A program made the translations under genes and the position numbers. A stretch of 64,000 bases of DNA from Maritalea porphyrae (GTDB lineage: Bacteria > Pseudomonadota > Alphaproteobacteria > Rhizobiales > Devosiaceae): contig NZ_JAPWGX010000003.1 in the NCBI RefSeq assembly GCF_027213965.1, forward strand, positions 620,001 to 684,000, written 5' to 3'. The notes under the pieces were generated by a model. The model was given only the letters and a program-made list of their open reading frames with translations. It searched no databases and was not told where the DNA came from. Shown piece by piece: positions 46,646 through 55,126 of this stretch (position 1 is the first letter of the stretch; every line of letters begins with the position of its first letter).

Positions 46646-47551
46646 ATGACCGTACGTACAGTTTTATCATCCCCGACCAAAGAAGTCGCGATTGGCTTTG
46701 ACCAACCTTTCTGCGTGATTGGAGAGCGGATCAACCCAACTGGACGCAAAAAACTCGCCGCAGAGATGAAGGAACATGACTATACAACCGTGCAGGCCGA
46801 TGCGTTGGCGCAAGTTGCGGCGGGTGCACACGTTCTTGATATCAACGCTGGCGTTCCGTTAGCGGATGAGCCAAAAATCTTGGCCGAATGTATCCAGCTG
46901 GTGCAAAGCCTAACCGATGTTCCTATTTCAATTGATAGCTCGATTATTGATGCGCTTGAGGCCGGTTTGGCTGTTTATCAGGGCAAGCCACTTGTGAATT
47001 CCGTAACGGGTGAAGACGAGTCCCTTGAGCGCGTTTTGCCGCTGATCAAAAAATATGGCGCTGCAGTTGTTGCCATTTCAAACGACGAAACGGGCATTTC
47101 GACTGATCCAGATGTGCGCTTTGCCGTTGCCAAGAAAATTGTTGAGCGTGCACAAGACCACGGTATCCCAAAAGAAGACGTGGTTGTCGATCCGCTCGTG
47201 ATGCCAATTGGCGCGATGAATGATGCTGGTCGTCAAGTATTTGCGCTACTTCGGCGTTTGCGTGAAGAGTTGAAAGTCAACACCACCTGTGGTGCATCAA
47301 ATGTGGGTTTTGGCATACCAAACCGTCAGTTGATGACGGGTCACTTCATCGCTATGGCTGCGGGCCACGGCATGACGTCAGCAATCATGAGCCCATTGCA
47401 CAAAGAGCAAATGGATGCAGTTCGTGCGGCAAACGTATTGAACGGGTTGGACCCGGATTGTGCCGAATGGTTGCGTGCAAACAGACCTGTGGTTGAAGGC
47501 GAAGAAGCTGGTGGTCGTGGCCGTCGCTCCGGTCGTCGTCGTCGGGGATAA
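46646..47551 (+). CDS. Methyltetrahydrofolate:corrinoid methyltransferase (pterin-binding)
   Basis: Transfers the methyl group of methyl-tetrahydrofolate to the corrinoid protein. The 301-residue pterin-binding barrel has CVIGERINPTGRKKLAAEM (family start), HVLDINAGVPLADEPKIL, PISIDSSIIDALEAGL, KPLVNSVTGE and CGASNVGFGIPNRQ. It corresponds to the second domain of MetH and to acetogen MeTr/AcsE. The C-terminus is extremely basic, GRGRRSGRRRRG, about 13 residues beyond the fold. Its TAA lies 4 bases before the next start. Confidence 0.9.
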   Translation: MTVRTVLSSPTKEVAIGFDQPFCVIGERINPTGRKKLAAEMKEHDYTTVQADALAQVAAGAHVLDINAGVPLADEPKILAECIQLVQSLTDVPISIDSSIIDALEAGLAVYQGKPLVNSVTGEDESLERVLPLIKKYGAAVVAISNDETGISTDPDVRFAVAKKIVERAQDHGIPKEDVVVDPLVMPIGAMNDAGRQVFALLRRLREELKVNTTCGASNVGFGIPNRQLMTGHFIAMAAGHGMTSAIMSPLHKEQMDAVRAANVLNGLDPDCAEWLRANRPVVEGEEAGGRGRRSGRRRRG

Positions 47552-47555
47552 TTTT

Positions 47556-49592
47556 GTGAACGCTCAACAAAAAGATGCATTGGTTGTTTTTCAACCATCC
47601 GGCCGCAAAGGGCGCTTTCCGGTGGGAACGCCGCTGCTTGATGCTGCGCGAGAGTTGGGCGTTTATGTTGAAAGTGTTTGTGGCGGACGCGGCATTTGTG
47701 GCAAGTGCCAAGTGTCTGTTGCTGAAGGACATTTTTCAAAACTCAATATCGAAAGCCGCGAAGACGCGCTTTCTGAAAAAGGATTTAAGGAACAGCGCTA
47801 TGCCGAAAAACGTGGGTTAGAGGACGGGCACCGCCTCTCCTGTTCAGCCACTCTGCAAGGCGACGTTGTTATTGAAATTCCTGATGCATTCAAAGTTGCT
47901 GGGCAAACCATTCGCAAAGATGCGGACACTATCGGCATGGTTCGCCAACCTGCTGTTCGGCTCTACTACGCTGAAGTTGAACAGCCTGATATGCACAACC
48001 CGCTAGGCGATGCGGATCGGCTGATCAAAGCGATCAACGAGCGTTTTGATCTGGGTACGATCACCATGGCGCATCACTTAAAACGCGATTTGCAAAAGCT
48101 GCTGCGTAAGGCAAATTGGGAAGTGACCGTTGCAATTCACAACCCCGAAACAGCACCTGAAATTGTCTCAATTAGTCCCGGTTATTCTGAGAATGTATCG
48201 GGACTCGCTGTCGACATCGGTTCCACCACAATTGCCGCGCATTTGACCGATTTGATGACGGGTGAAATTCTCGCGTCAACTGGTGTTGCCAACCCGCAAA
48301 TTCGGTTTGGCGAAGATTTGATGTCGCGCGTTTCATACGTGATGATGAACGACAACGGCCAAGAAAACTTAACTAACGCTGTGGTGAAAGCCATAAATGG
48401 TTTGGTTGACCAACTTCTTGAAATTACAGGCAAAGACCGCGCGGCCCTGCTTGATGCGGTGTTTGTTGCAAACCCTGTGATGCATCATCTTTTTCTTGGT
48501 TGGGACCCCACCGAAATTGGCCAAGCGCCTTTCGCTTTGGTGCAGTCTGAAGCCATTCATTGCCGCGCATCTGACATTGGTTTGAATATGCCTTTGGGCG
48601 CTTCTGTCTACCTATTACCCCTCATTGCGGGCCATGTAGGTGCAGATGCGGCTGCGGTGTTGTTGGCACAGCATCCCGAAACAGAATCTCACCCCACTTT
48701 GGTGGTTGATGTGGGCACAAATGCAGAAATCGCATTGTGGGACGGCACACAGCTTTTGGCGGCGTCCTCGCCGACCGGACCTGCATTTGAAGGGGCTGAA
48801 ACCTCGTGCGGCCAACGCGCCGCGCCCGGTGCTATCGAACGCATCCGGGTTGACCGCGAAACACTAAAATGCCGATATAAAATTATTGGTACCGAAGAAT
48901 GGTCTGACCATGATGAGTTCGGCGTGAAGTCAAAAGAAACTGGCGTCACTGGAATTTGTGGTTCGGGCATTATCGAAATCATCGGCGAGATGCTTCTGGC
49001 GGGAATACTGACCCAAGACGGAATTATTCGCTCGCCACAAAATGAACCCGAAGAAGCTGTTCTGAAACCAAATGGGCGCACTTGGAGCTTTATTGTCAAC
49101 GAAGGCACGCCACATATTGAGGTTACTCAGAATGACGTGCGAGCGATCCAATTGGCAAAAGCGGCGCTTTATGCTGGCGTGAAATTGCTGATGCAAAAAT
49201 CAGGCATCACAGAAGTTGGCGAAATACGATTGGCTGGCGCATTTGGGTCCTATATCGATCCAGCTTACGCCATGCTTTTGGGCCTGGTCCCAGATTGCGC
49301 GGTCGACAAGGTCAAAGCTGTCGGCAATGCCGCTGGACAAGGCGCGTTGATCGCACTGCTCGACGTCAACGCACGAAAGCGAATTGAAGAAACAGTTCAG
49401 CAGGTCACTAAGGTTGAAACCGCGCTAGAGCCAGCGTTCCAAGACCTGTTTGTTGCCGCGATGGGCTTGCCCAACAGCCAAGATGAGTTTGTGCGTACAC
49501 GTGCCCATTTCGACATGCCAGCATTTGTTGCACCAGAAAACGGCACCGATGGCGGACGACCGCGCCGACGCGGCCGCAATCGCGCGCGCTGA
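47556..49592 (+). CDS. RamA-like corrinoid reactivating protein (2Fe-2S plus ASKHA domain)
   Basis: ATP-dependent reductive activator that returns inactive Co(II) corrinoid to Co(I). From GTG 47556 (GGGGA upstream, 4 bases after the previous stop) it has 678 residues. An N-terminal 2Fe-2S ferredoxin domain has CGGRGICGKCQ and a later LSCSA cysteine. A middle domain is followed by an actin-like ASKHA ATPase (DUF4445 type) with GLAVDIGSTTIAAHLTD, VVDVGTNAEIALW and RLAGAFGSYIDPAYAMLLG. The last 13 residues, GGRPRRRGRNRAR, are again Arg-rich. The frame is open upstream to 47460 within the previous gene, but the ferredoxin start fits GTG 47556. Confidence 0.9.
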   Translation: MNAQQKDALVVFQPSGRKGRFPVGTPLLDAARELGVYVESVCGGRGICGKCQVSVAEGHFSKLNIESREDALSEKGFKEQRYAEKRGLEDGHRLSCSATLQGDVVIEIPDAFKVAGQTIRKDADTIGMVRQPAVRLYYAEVEQPDMHNPLGDADRLIKAINERFDLGTITMAHHLKRDLQKLLRKANWEVTVAIHNPETAPEIVSISPGYSENVSGLAVDIGSTTIAAHLTDLMTGEILASTGVANPQIRFGEDLMSRVSYVMMNDNGQENLTNAVVKAINGLVDQLLEITGKDRAALLDAVFVANPVMHHLFLGWDPTEIGQAPFALVQSEAIHCRASDIGLNMPLGASVYLLPLIAGHVGADAAAVLLAQHPETESHPTLVVDVGTNAEIALWDGTQLLAASSPTGPAFEGAETSCGQRAAPGAIERIRVDRETLKCRYKIIGTEEWSDHDEFGVKSKETGVTGICGSGIIEIIGEMLLAGILTQDGIIRSPQNEPEEAVLKPNGRTWSFIVNEGTPHIEVTQNDVRAIQLAKAALYAGVKLLMQKSGITEVGEIRLAGAFGSYIDPAYAMLLGLVPDCAVDKVKAVGNAAGQGALIALLDVNARKRIEETVQQVTKVETALEPAFQDLFVAAMGLPNSQDEFVRTRAHFDMPAFVAPENGTDGGRPRRRGRNRAR

Positions 49593-49593
49593 T

Positions 49594-50496
49594 TTAAGCC
49601 GTCAAATCGCTTGGTGGGGTTAGTCCGTTTGCCAAGCAAGCTGTTGTAACGGTGTTGGCCAACAGGCAAGCGATGGTCATCGGCCCAACGCCGCCAGGTA
49701 CTGGTGTGATGGCACCAGCAACTTCAGCTGCGGCCTTGTAGTCGACATCACCAACCAACCGGAACTTGCCTTCTCCACGCTCTGGCGCCGCAATGCGGTT
49801 GATGCCAACGTCGATAACAGTTGCGCCGGGTTTAATCCAATCGCCTTTGACCATTTCTGGTCGGCCAACGGCCGCAACAACAATATCTGCTTGCGCACAG
49901 ATTGCGGGCAGATTTTTGGTACGAGAATGGGCAATAGTGACTGTGGCGCTGTCGCGCAAAAGCAATGCGCCCATTGGTTTACCCACAAGGTTTGAACGCC
50001 CAATAACCACGGCGTTTAACCCCGTAAGATCTCCCAATTCATCGCGCAGAAGCATTAGGCTGCCTAAAGGGGTGCATGGCACGGGGCCGGGCAAGCCGAT
50101 GGCGACTTTGCCAACATTTTCTGGGCTGAAGCAATCGACGTCTTTGGCAGGGCTTAAAGCATTGATGATCTTGTTTTCATCAATGTGTTTTGGCACCGGC
50201 AATTGGCACAGGATACCGTGCACATCGTCACGATTGTTGAGTTCTTCAATAAGGGCGAGAACTTCTGCCTCTGGCACGTCGGCGGCCAACTCATACTTAA
50301 ATGAGTTCATGCCAACTTCTTTTGTCTGCTTTGCCTTATTGTTCACATAGACTTGGCTTGCGGGGTCGTGACCCACGATAATCACGGCAAGTCCCGGCGT
50401 TATATTGTGTTCAGATTTTAAGCGCTCAACGTGATCTGCAATCCGTTCGCGCAGTCCTTGTGCAAACGCTTTCCCATCAATAATCTTTGCTGTCAT
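49594..50496 (-). CDS. folD: Methylenetetrahydrofolate dehydrogenase/cyclohydrolase
   Basis: Bifunctional enzyme interconverting methylene-, methenyl- and formyl-tetrahydrofolate. The 300 residues contain [17 protein letters not shown] with the catalytic lysine, [40 protein letters not shown] (NADP site), [12 protein letters not shown] and the C-terminal [19 protein letters not shown]. It converges tail-to-tail with the corrinoid operon, one base apart. It is 18 bases downstream of pxpA on the same strand, in the line fhs-pxpB-pxpC-pxpA-folD. Confidence 0.96.
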   Translation of the reverse strand: MTAKIIDGKAFAQGLRERIADHVERLKSEHNITPGLAVIIVGHDPASQVYVNNKAKQTKEVGMNSFKYELAADVPEAEVLALIEELNNRDDVHGILCQLPVPKHIDENKIINALSPAKDVDCFSPENVGKVAIGLPGPVPCTPLGSLMLLRDELGDLTGLNAVVIGRSNLVGKPMGALLLRDSATVTIAHSRTKNLPAICAQADIVVAAVGRPEMVKGDWIKPGATVIDVGINRIAAPERGEGKFRLVGDVDYKAAAEVAGAITPVPGGVGPMTIACLLANTVTTACLANGLTPPSDLTA

Positions 50497-50514
50497 TTTG
50501 CACCCCAGAGTTTT

Positions 50515-51270
50515 TTATTTCGCAAATGATTTTATGTTTATGCCCAATGCCTTGATGGTTTCGCTGATGCGTTCTGCCAAGTGAACCGCATGGGCATTAT
50601 CGCCGTGAAGGCAGATCGATTGTGTGGGCAATTTCAGATCGCCACCTGAGATCGTTTTTACACAACCTGTAGTCAGTAAATAGGTGACCTGTTCAAGGAC
50701 TGCCTTGTCTTGTGTCAAGACCGCGCCTTCAATTGCTCTAGAGGCGAGTTGGCCATCTTCGGTATAGGCACGATCCGCAAATGCCTCGTCAAACACGGGC
50801 AAACTTAACTGCTTTGCAGCCTTGGTTTGTTGGGAATTCGCAAGCGCTAAAATGGGCATGTCTTTGCGGAATGACTTTACGGCCTCATAGGCGGTCAAGG
50901 CCAAATCAAAGTCAGCGGCGGTCATATTGGCCAATGCGCCGTGCAGTTTAACATATTTGGTTGTTGTGTTGGCTTTTTGAGCCCAACCTTCAAACCGTTC
51001 GAGTTGGCGTAAGATTTGATTGCTCAACTCGGCTGAGGTGAGATGCAATTGTTTGCGCCCAAAGTTCTCTTTATCCTCAAACCCGGGGTGTGCGCCGATT
51101 GTGACCTCGTTTTTCAGCGCCAAATCAATTGATTGCTGGATGGTGTCATCGTCTCCTGCGTGACCGCCGCAGGCGATATTGGCGCTTGAGACATAATGCA
51201 TCATCGCCGCATCATTGCCGGTGCCCTCACCCAAGTCTGCGTTCAAATCAATCCAGCGATCAGCCATCAT
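50515..51270 (-). CDS. pxpA: 5-oxoprolinase subunit A (LamB/YcsF family)
   Basis: Subunit of the three-part ATP-dependent 5-oxoprolinase, which opens pyroglutamate to glutamate in the cytosol. The 251-residue protein starts WIDLNADLGEGTGNDAAMM (family signature) followed by NIACGGHAGDD, VTIGAHPGFEDKENFGR, VKLHGALANM, EAFADRAYTEDGQLASR and ICLHGDNAHAVHLAERI. Its ATG overlaps the pxpC stop by 4 bases. All three subunits are present and intact in this window. Confidence 0.95.
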   Translation of the reverse strand: MMADRWIDLNADLGEGTGNDAAMMHYVSSANIACGGHAGDDDTIQQSIDLALKNEVTIGAHPGFEDKENFGRKQLHLTSAELSNQILRQLERFEGWAQKANTTTKYVKLHGALANMTAADFDLALTAYEAVKSFRKDMPILALANSQQTKAAKQLSLPVFDEAFADRAYTEDGQLASRAIEGAVLTQDKAVLEQVTYLLTTGCVKTISGGDLKLPTQSICLHGDNAHAVHLAERISETIKALGINIKSFAK

Positions 51271-52181
51271 CCATTCACCATCGCCTTATGTGCTTTTTCC
51301 AGCGTCGTTGAAATGAAACTTATCTCTCTATTTGGGCGCAGCTGCGCCACATAATCAAGGTCCGCATCGATGATAGTAGCAATTCGGGGGTAACCGCCAA
51401 TTGGTTGGTGATCGCGCATCAGTATTACTGGTGTTCCATCACCTAATAGCTGGATATCACCCAGCACAACTGCATCTGAAACGATGTTCTTGTGTTGTGA
51501 AATATCAAACCGTGCCAGCGGGTCTGAAAGGCGAAAACCCATCCGATCAATGGAATTGGAAATCTTAAATGGTGCTTCAAAAAGCCTCGTCCACATGGCC
51601 GGGCCAAGCAAATCTGCATGTAAACCGGGCAATACGCGCACTATATTTGAACTTGGCGCCGCACTTTTGGTCTGTGAGCCAACACTATTTGTGCGCAACT
51701 GCACACCATCGCCAAATGTGATCTGATCATTCGCTTTGAGGGCGCGCCCCTCAAATCCACCAACGCCAGCTGCCAAGTTTGTTGACTTACTGCCCATAAC
51801 GATGGGGATATTCAAGCTTTGCGCAAAACGGAGGTAACCGTAATTGCCAGCCCTGCCTGTTGTGATGCTTACCTTATCGCCATCGGTCAACAACAGAAGT
51901 GCAGGCCATTGCTTTTCATCGTTGTTTTGCTTGATCTGAAATTCGCCGCCATCAACAGCGCATTCTGTAGGTGGACCAGAATAGACAAAATCTATGCCCA
52001 ACATAGAGAATTCGATTACCGATTGGCTGCCTTGACCATCAAGCGCGGCAGCTGTTTTGTTAAAGGCGGTTCTATCCATTGGCCCGCTAGCGGAAAGCCC
52101 ATAAAGCAAGCCTTCGGGCCGCCCAGCGTCTTGTATGGTTGAATTGGGCGATACACGCTGAATTGTTATTGAGCCACTCAT
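51267..52181 (-). CDS. pxpC: 5-oxoprolinase subunit C (biotin-dependent-carboxylase-like fold)
   Basis: Second large subunit of the 5-oxoprolinase, in the family once annotated as biotin-dependent carboxyltransferase or urea amidolyase-like. The 304 residues include ITIQRVSPNSTIQDAGRPEG (near-universal start), GLSASGPMDRTAFNKTAAAL, FSMLGIDFVYSGPP, TGRAGNYGYLRFA and the C-terminal RDHQPIGGYPRIATII. Four-base overlaps with pxpB before it and pxpA after it give tight translational coupling. Confidence 0.94.
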   Translation of the reverse strand: MSGSITIQRVSPNSTIQDAGRPEGLLYGLSASGPMDRTAFNKTAAALDGQGSQSVIEFSMLGIDFVYSGPPTECAVDGGEFQIKQNNDEKQWPALLLLTDGDKVSITTGRAGNYGYLRFAQSLNIPIVMGSKSTNLAAGVGGFEGRALKANDQITFGDGVQLRTNSVGSQTKSAAPSSNIVRVLPGLHADLLGPAMWTRLFEAPFKISNSIDRMGFRLSDPLARFDISQHKNIVSDAVVLGDIQLLGDGTPVILMRDHQPIGGYPRIATIIDADLDYVAQLRPNREISFISTTLEKAHKAMVNG

Positions 52182-52873
52182 AGGTTTTCCACCACTTGGA
52201 AATGAACCAACTCGCCAGGATTTACCATTATCGGTGTTTGGCTTGATGAATCAAAGTTGCGAAAATCAGTTTGACCAATAACGTGCCAGCCCGTGCGAAT
52301 GGGACGCGAGGTTATGGCTGTTTGCCCAGCTGCGAACAGAATGGATCCGGCGGGCACGTTTTCTTGCACCTGCTCCCGACGAGGAACCCGCAGTTTTTCA
52401 TCATGCAAACCGAGATAAAGAAAACCGGGTGAAAACCCCAAAGCCAGGGCGTGCAAAGGTTTGCTCGTGTGAGACTTGATGAACTGATCGTCACTCAGCT
52501 CAAGCATTTCACACACGTCCTGCAAACAAGGGCCGTATTTGCCGCCATATATGACATTGATGTTGTGCAACGGCTTATCTGGGCCAGATTTGTCGCCATC
52601 AAAAGTGCTCATTAAGAGCATGATTTGGTTTTTCAGATCATTGAATTGCGTTTTGAACGGATCATAACGCAAAATGACGGACACAAGATTTGAACTGCAT
52701 CCGTCAATCATTGAACCAAGCTTCTCGCGGCAAAGGTCCGCAAACACTTGCGCATTGTGGTTTGCTTCAAGTGTAAGCTGGTTGCCAAACCGCACCAAAA
52801 TCGCACGGTCGCCAAGCGGAATAAGGCGGGAGATGATTTCATTTTCCTGAAATTGTCTCGCCACCATAGTCAT
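52178..52873 (-). CDS. pxpB: 5-oxoprolinase subunit B (KipI-like)
   Basis: Smaller subunit of the 5-oxoprolinase, once named for the Bacillus kinase inhibitor KipI. The 231 residues contain PLGDRAILVRFG, VIYGGKYGPCLQDVCE, ALGFSPGFLYLGLHDEKLRVPRR and the C-terminal AIGGQ-like IAAGQTAITSRPIRTGWHVIG. The start is one of two nearby ATGs (52873 or 52867); GAAGG is better spaced for the latter. It lies 13 bases after the fhs stop, so fhs, pxpBCA and folD can be one transcript. Confidence 0.94.
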   Translation of the reverse strand: MTMVARQFQENEIISRLIPLGDRAILVRFGNQLTLEANHNAQVFADLCREKLGSMIDGCSSNLVSVILRYDPFKTQFNDLKNQIMLLMSTFDGDKSGPDKPLHNINVIYGGKYGPCLQDVCEMLELSDDQFIKSHTSKPLHALALGFSPGFLYLGLHDEKLRVPRREQVQENVPAGSILFAAGQTAITSRPIRTGWHVIGQTDFRNFDSSSQTPIMVNPGELVHFQVVENL

Positions 52874-52886
52874 CCTTCAGCTGGGC

Positions 52887-54563
52887 CTAGAACAATCCTT
52901 GGATTTCGCCGTTGTCATCCAAATGAATTGCTTCGGCCGATGGTTTGCGGGGCAAACCGGGCATCGTCATAATGTCACCGCATACAGCAACAACAAAGCC
53001 CGCACCAGCAGAAAGCCTTACTTCACGCACAGGAATTGTGTGCCCTGTGGGTGCACCGCGCAAATTTGGATCCGTTGAGAAGGAATATTGGGTTTTGGCC
53101 ATGCAAACCGGCAGATTGCCGTAACCAGCCTCTTCCCATTCGCGTAACTGATTCTCGATCTTTTTATCGACCACAACTTTGTCGGCGCGATAGATTTCTT
53201 TGGCGACCTTCTCAATCTTGGCGAGTAAGGGCAGATCGGCTTCATAAAGTGGCTTGAAGTCCGCTGTGTTACCTTCCGCAATCTCTACGATCCTATTCGC
53301 AAGCTCAACAGTCCCTTCTGAGCCTTTTTCCCAATGTTGGCATAATATGGCTTCGGCTCCCACGGAGCTTGCGTAATCTCGTATGGCTTGCACTTCCGCG
53401 TCCGAATCGGTGACGAAGTGGTTGATGGCCACAACCGCAGGCACTCCAAACTTTTGAATGTTTTCGATGTGGCGACCAAGGTTTGCGCAACCGCGCACTA
53501 AGGCATCCACATCTTCGTTCCCAAGTGCGTCTTTAGCCACCCCGCCATTCATTTTGAGGGCGCGGATGGTTGCGACAATAACAACTGCAGATGGTTTCAA
53601 ACCGGCTTTGCGACATTTAATGTCAAAGAATTTTTCAGCCCCAAGGTCCGCGCCAAATCCAGCTTCTGTAACCACATAATCGGCGAGTTTGAGCGCTGTT
53701 TTTGTGGCAATTACTGAATTACAACCATGAGCGATGTTGGCGAATGGTCCGCCATGAATGAAGGCGGGGTTGTTCTCAAGTGTTTGTACCAGATTGGGCT
53801 GCATTGCTTGTTGCAACAAAACAGTCATTGCGCCATCAGCTTTGATATCGCGACAATAGACGGGTGTTTTGTCGTTCCGATAGGCGACGATGATATTGCC
53901 CAATCGGTTCTGCAAGTCTTCCAAATCATCTGCAAGGCAAAGAATGGCCATGATCTCAGAAGCAACAGTGATGTCAAAGCCAGCTTCGCGCGGATAGCCG
54001 TTTGCTACGCCGCCGAGCGAAGCCACAATTGAACGCAACGCGCGATCGTTCATGTCGATTACCCGACGCCAAGTGATGCGGCGAATATCGATCTTTTCTT
54101 CGTTGCCCCAATAAACATGATTGTCGAGCATTGCGGATAGGAGATTGTGGGCTGAAGTAATGGCGTGGAAGTCACCAGTGAAGTGTAGGTTGATATCCTC
54201 CATCGGCACAACCTGCGCATATCCGCCCCCTGCTGCGCCGCCCTTCATGCCAAAACATGGGCCAAGCGAAGGTTCGCGGATACATATCGTTGCGTTTTTG
54301 CCAATTCTATTTAGCCCATCACCAAGACCAACGGTGGTGGTGGTTTTCCCCTCGCCTGCTGGCGTTGGGTTGATGGCGGTGACCAAGATCAGTTTACCGT
54401 CTTTTTGACCGTCCAATGACTTGATGAATTCTTCGGAGATTTTGGCTTTGTCGTGCCCAAAGGGCAAAAGGTGAGAATTATCGATGCCAAGTTTCGCGCC
54501 AATTTGCGCAATAGGTTGTTTGACCGCGGCGCGCGCGATCTCAATATCTGACTTATATGTCAT
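52887..54563 (-). CDS. fhs: Formate--tetrahydrofolate ligase
   Basis: ATP-dependent enzyme loading formate onto tetrahydrofolate as 10-formyl-THF. From ATG 54563 (GGGGAC ribosome site nine bases upstream) it is 558 residues, the usual length: [20 protein letters not shown], the P-loop [58 protein letters not shown] and [17 protein letters not shown] at the end. The longer frame to 54605 adds 14 residues without family support. Together with FolD and the methyl-THF-using operon downstream it makes this a one-carbon region. Confidence 0.97.
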   Translation of the reverse strand: MTYKSDIEIARAAVKQPIAQIGAKLGIDNSHLLPFGHDKAKISEEFIKSLDGQKDGKLILVTAINPTPAGEGKTTTTVGLGDGLNRIGKNATICIREPSLGPCFGMKGGAAGGGYAQVVPMEDINLHFTGDFHAITSAHNLLSAMLDNHVYWGNEEKIDIRRITWRRVIDMNDRALRSIVASLGGVANGYPREAGFDITVASEIMAILCLADDLEDLQNRLGNIIVAYRNDKTPVYCRDIKADGAMTVLLQQAMQPNLVQTLENNPAFIHGGPFANIAHGCNSVIATKTALKLADYVVTEAGFGADLGAEKFFDIKCRKAGLKPSAVVIVATIRALKMNGGVAKDALGNEDVDALVRGCANLGRHIENIQKFGVPAVVAINHFVTDSDAEVQAIRDYASSVGAEAILCQHWEKGSEGTVELANRIVEIAEGNTADFKPLYEADLPLLAKIEKVAKEIYRADKVVVDKKIENQLREWEEAGYGNLPVCMAKTQYSFSTDPNLRGAPTGHTIPVREVRLSAGAGFVVAVCGDIMTMPGLPRKPSAEAIHLDDNGEIQGLF

Positions 54564-54735
54564 GTATGTTTGTCCCCAGAGTAGTCTCGTTTTTATGGTG
54601 CACACTTTTTGCGCGCTTGGGGCGAATTAAACGCAATGAATACTGGTTTGTCTAGCTCTGATTGGGTCAAATAGAGATGTAGCGTATTGCATTTCGATAT
54701 TTGCTTGAGCAGTGCTATTTCATGGGGGGACTATA

Positions 54736-55125
54736 TTACCATGAAACTACCTGCCAACCTTCGAGTGTTAGAGGTTCGCTGGTAAGTAGGTATTTGGTTG
54801 GTGCGTTTGCATTCGCATATAGTGCAGATACATTCTCGGCAGAAATGCGGCCAAATGCGGTTCTGAACAATACGTCTTGGGAACGCAAGTCTTTGAGGTT
54901 GCCTAAAGCAACTTTGTCCGTGCCGACTTCGATGTTGGTGTAGCGCGTGCTGGCCACAAAATCATCAATCCACTTTTGCGCGTCGGTAAAATTCGACTTC
55001 ATCGCATAAGACGTGTCGACGACCAAAAGGACTTGCTTTGGGTTGGTTGAATAGTAAAAATGCGTGCCGCCCCAAATGACGGCCTGCAGAAGAACCAGAG
55101 CGATAAAGGATTTCAGCCAAGCCAA
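54736..55125 (-). CDS. Membrane-anchored VWA-like small protein
   Basis: A 129-residue protein starting at TTG 55125, behind GGAG that overlaps the end of the VWA lipoprotein gene, so the two are coupled. One membrane helix (residues 4-22) precedes QVLLVVDTSYAMKSNF, which looks like the first strand of a von Willebrand A domain. The metal-site motif is DTSYA instead of DxSxS, lacking the third ligand. Only about 90 residues follow, half a VWA domain, containing QKWIDDFVASTRYTNIEV and TAFGRISAENVSALYA. I do not recognise a family. It may be a structural partner of the upstream VWA protein rather than a metal-binding adhesion module. Confidence 0.65.
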   Translation of the reverse strand: MAWLKSFIALVLLQAVIWGGTHFYYSTNPKQVLLVVDTSYAMKSNFTDAQKWIDDFVASTRYTNIEVGTDKVALGNLKDLRSQDVLFRTAFGRISAENVSALYANANAPTKYLLTSEPLTLEGWQVVSW

Positions 55126-55126
55126 A

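Noticed and set aside
47460-47555. Longer start of the RamA-like protein inside the methyltransferase gene
   Set aside because: GTG 47556 directly follows the previous stop with a ribosome site, and the ferredoxin domain begins right after it.
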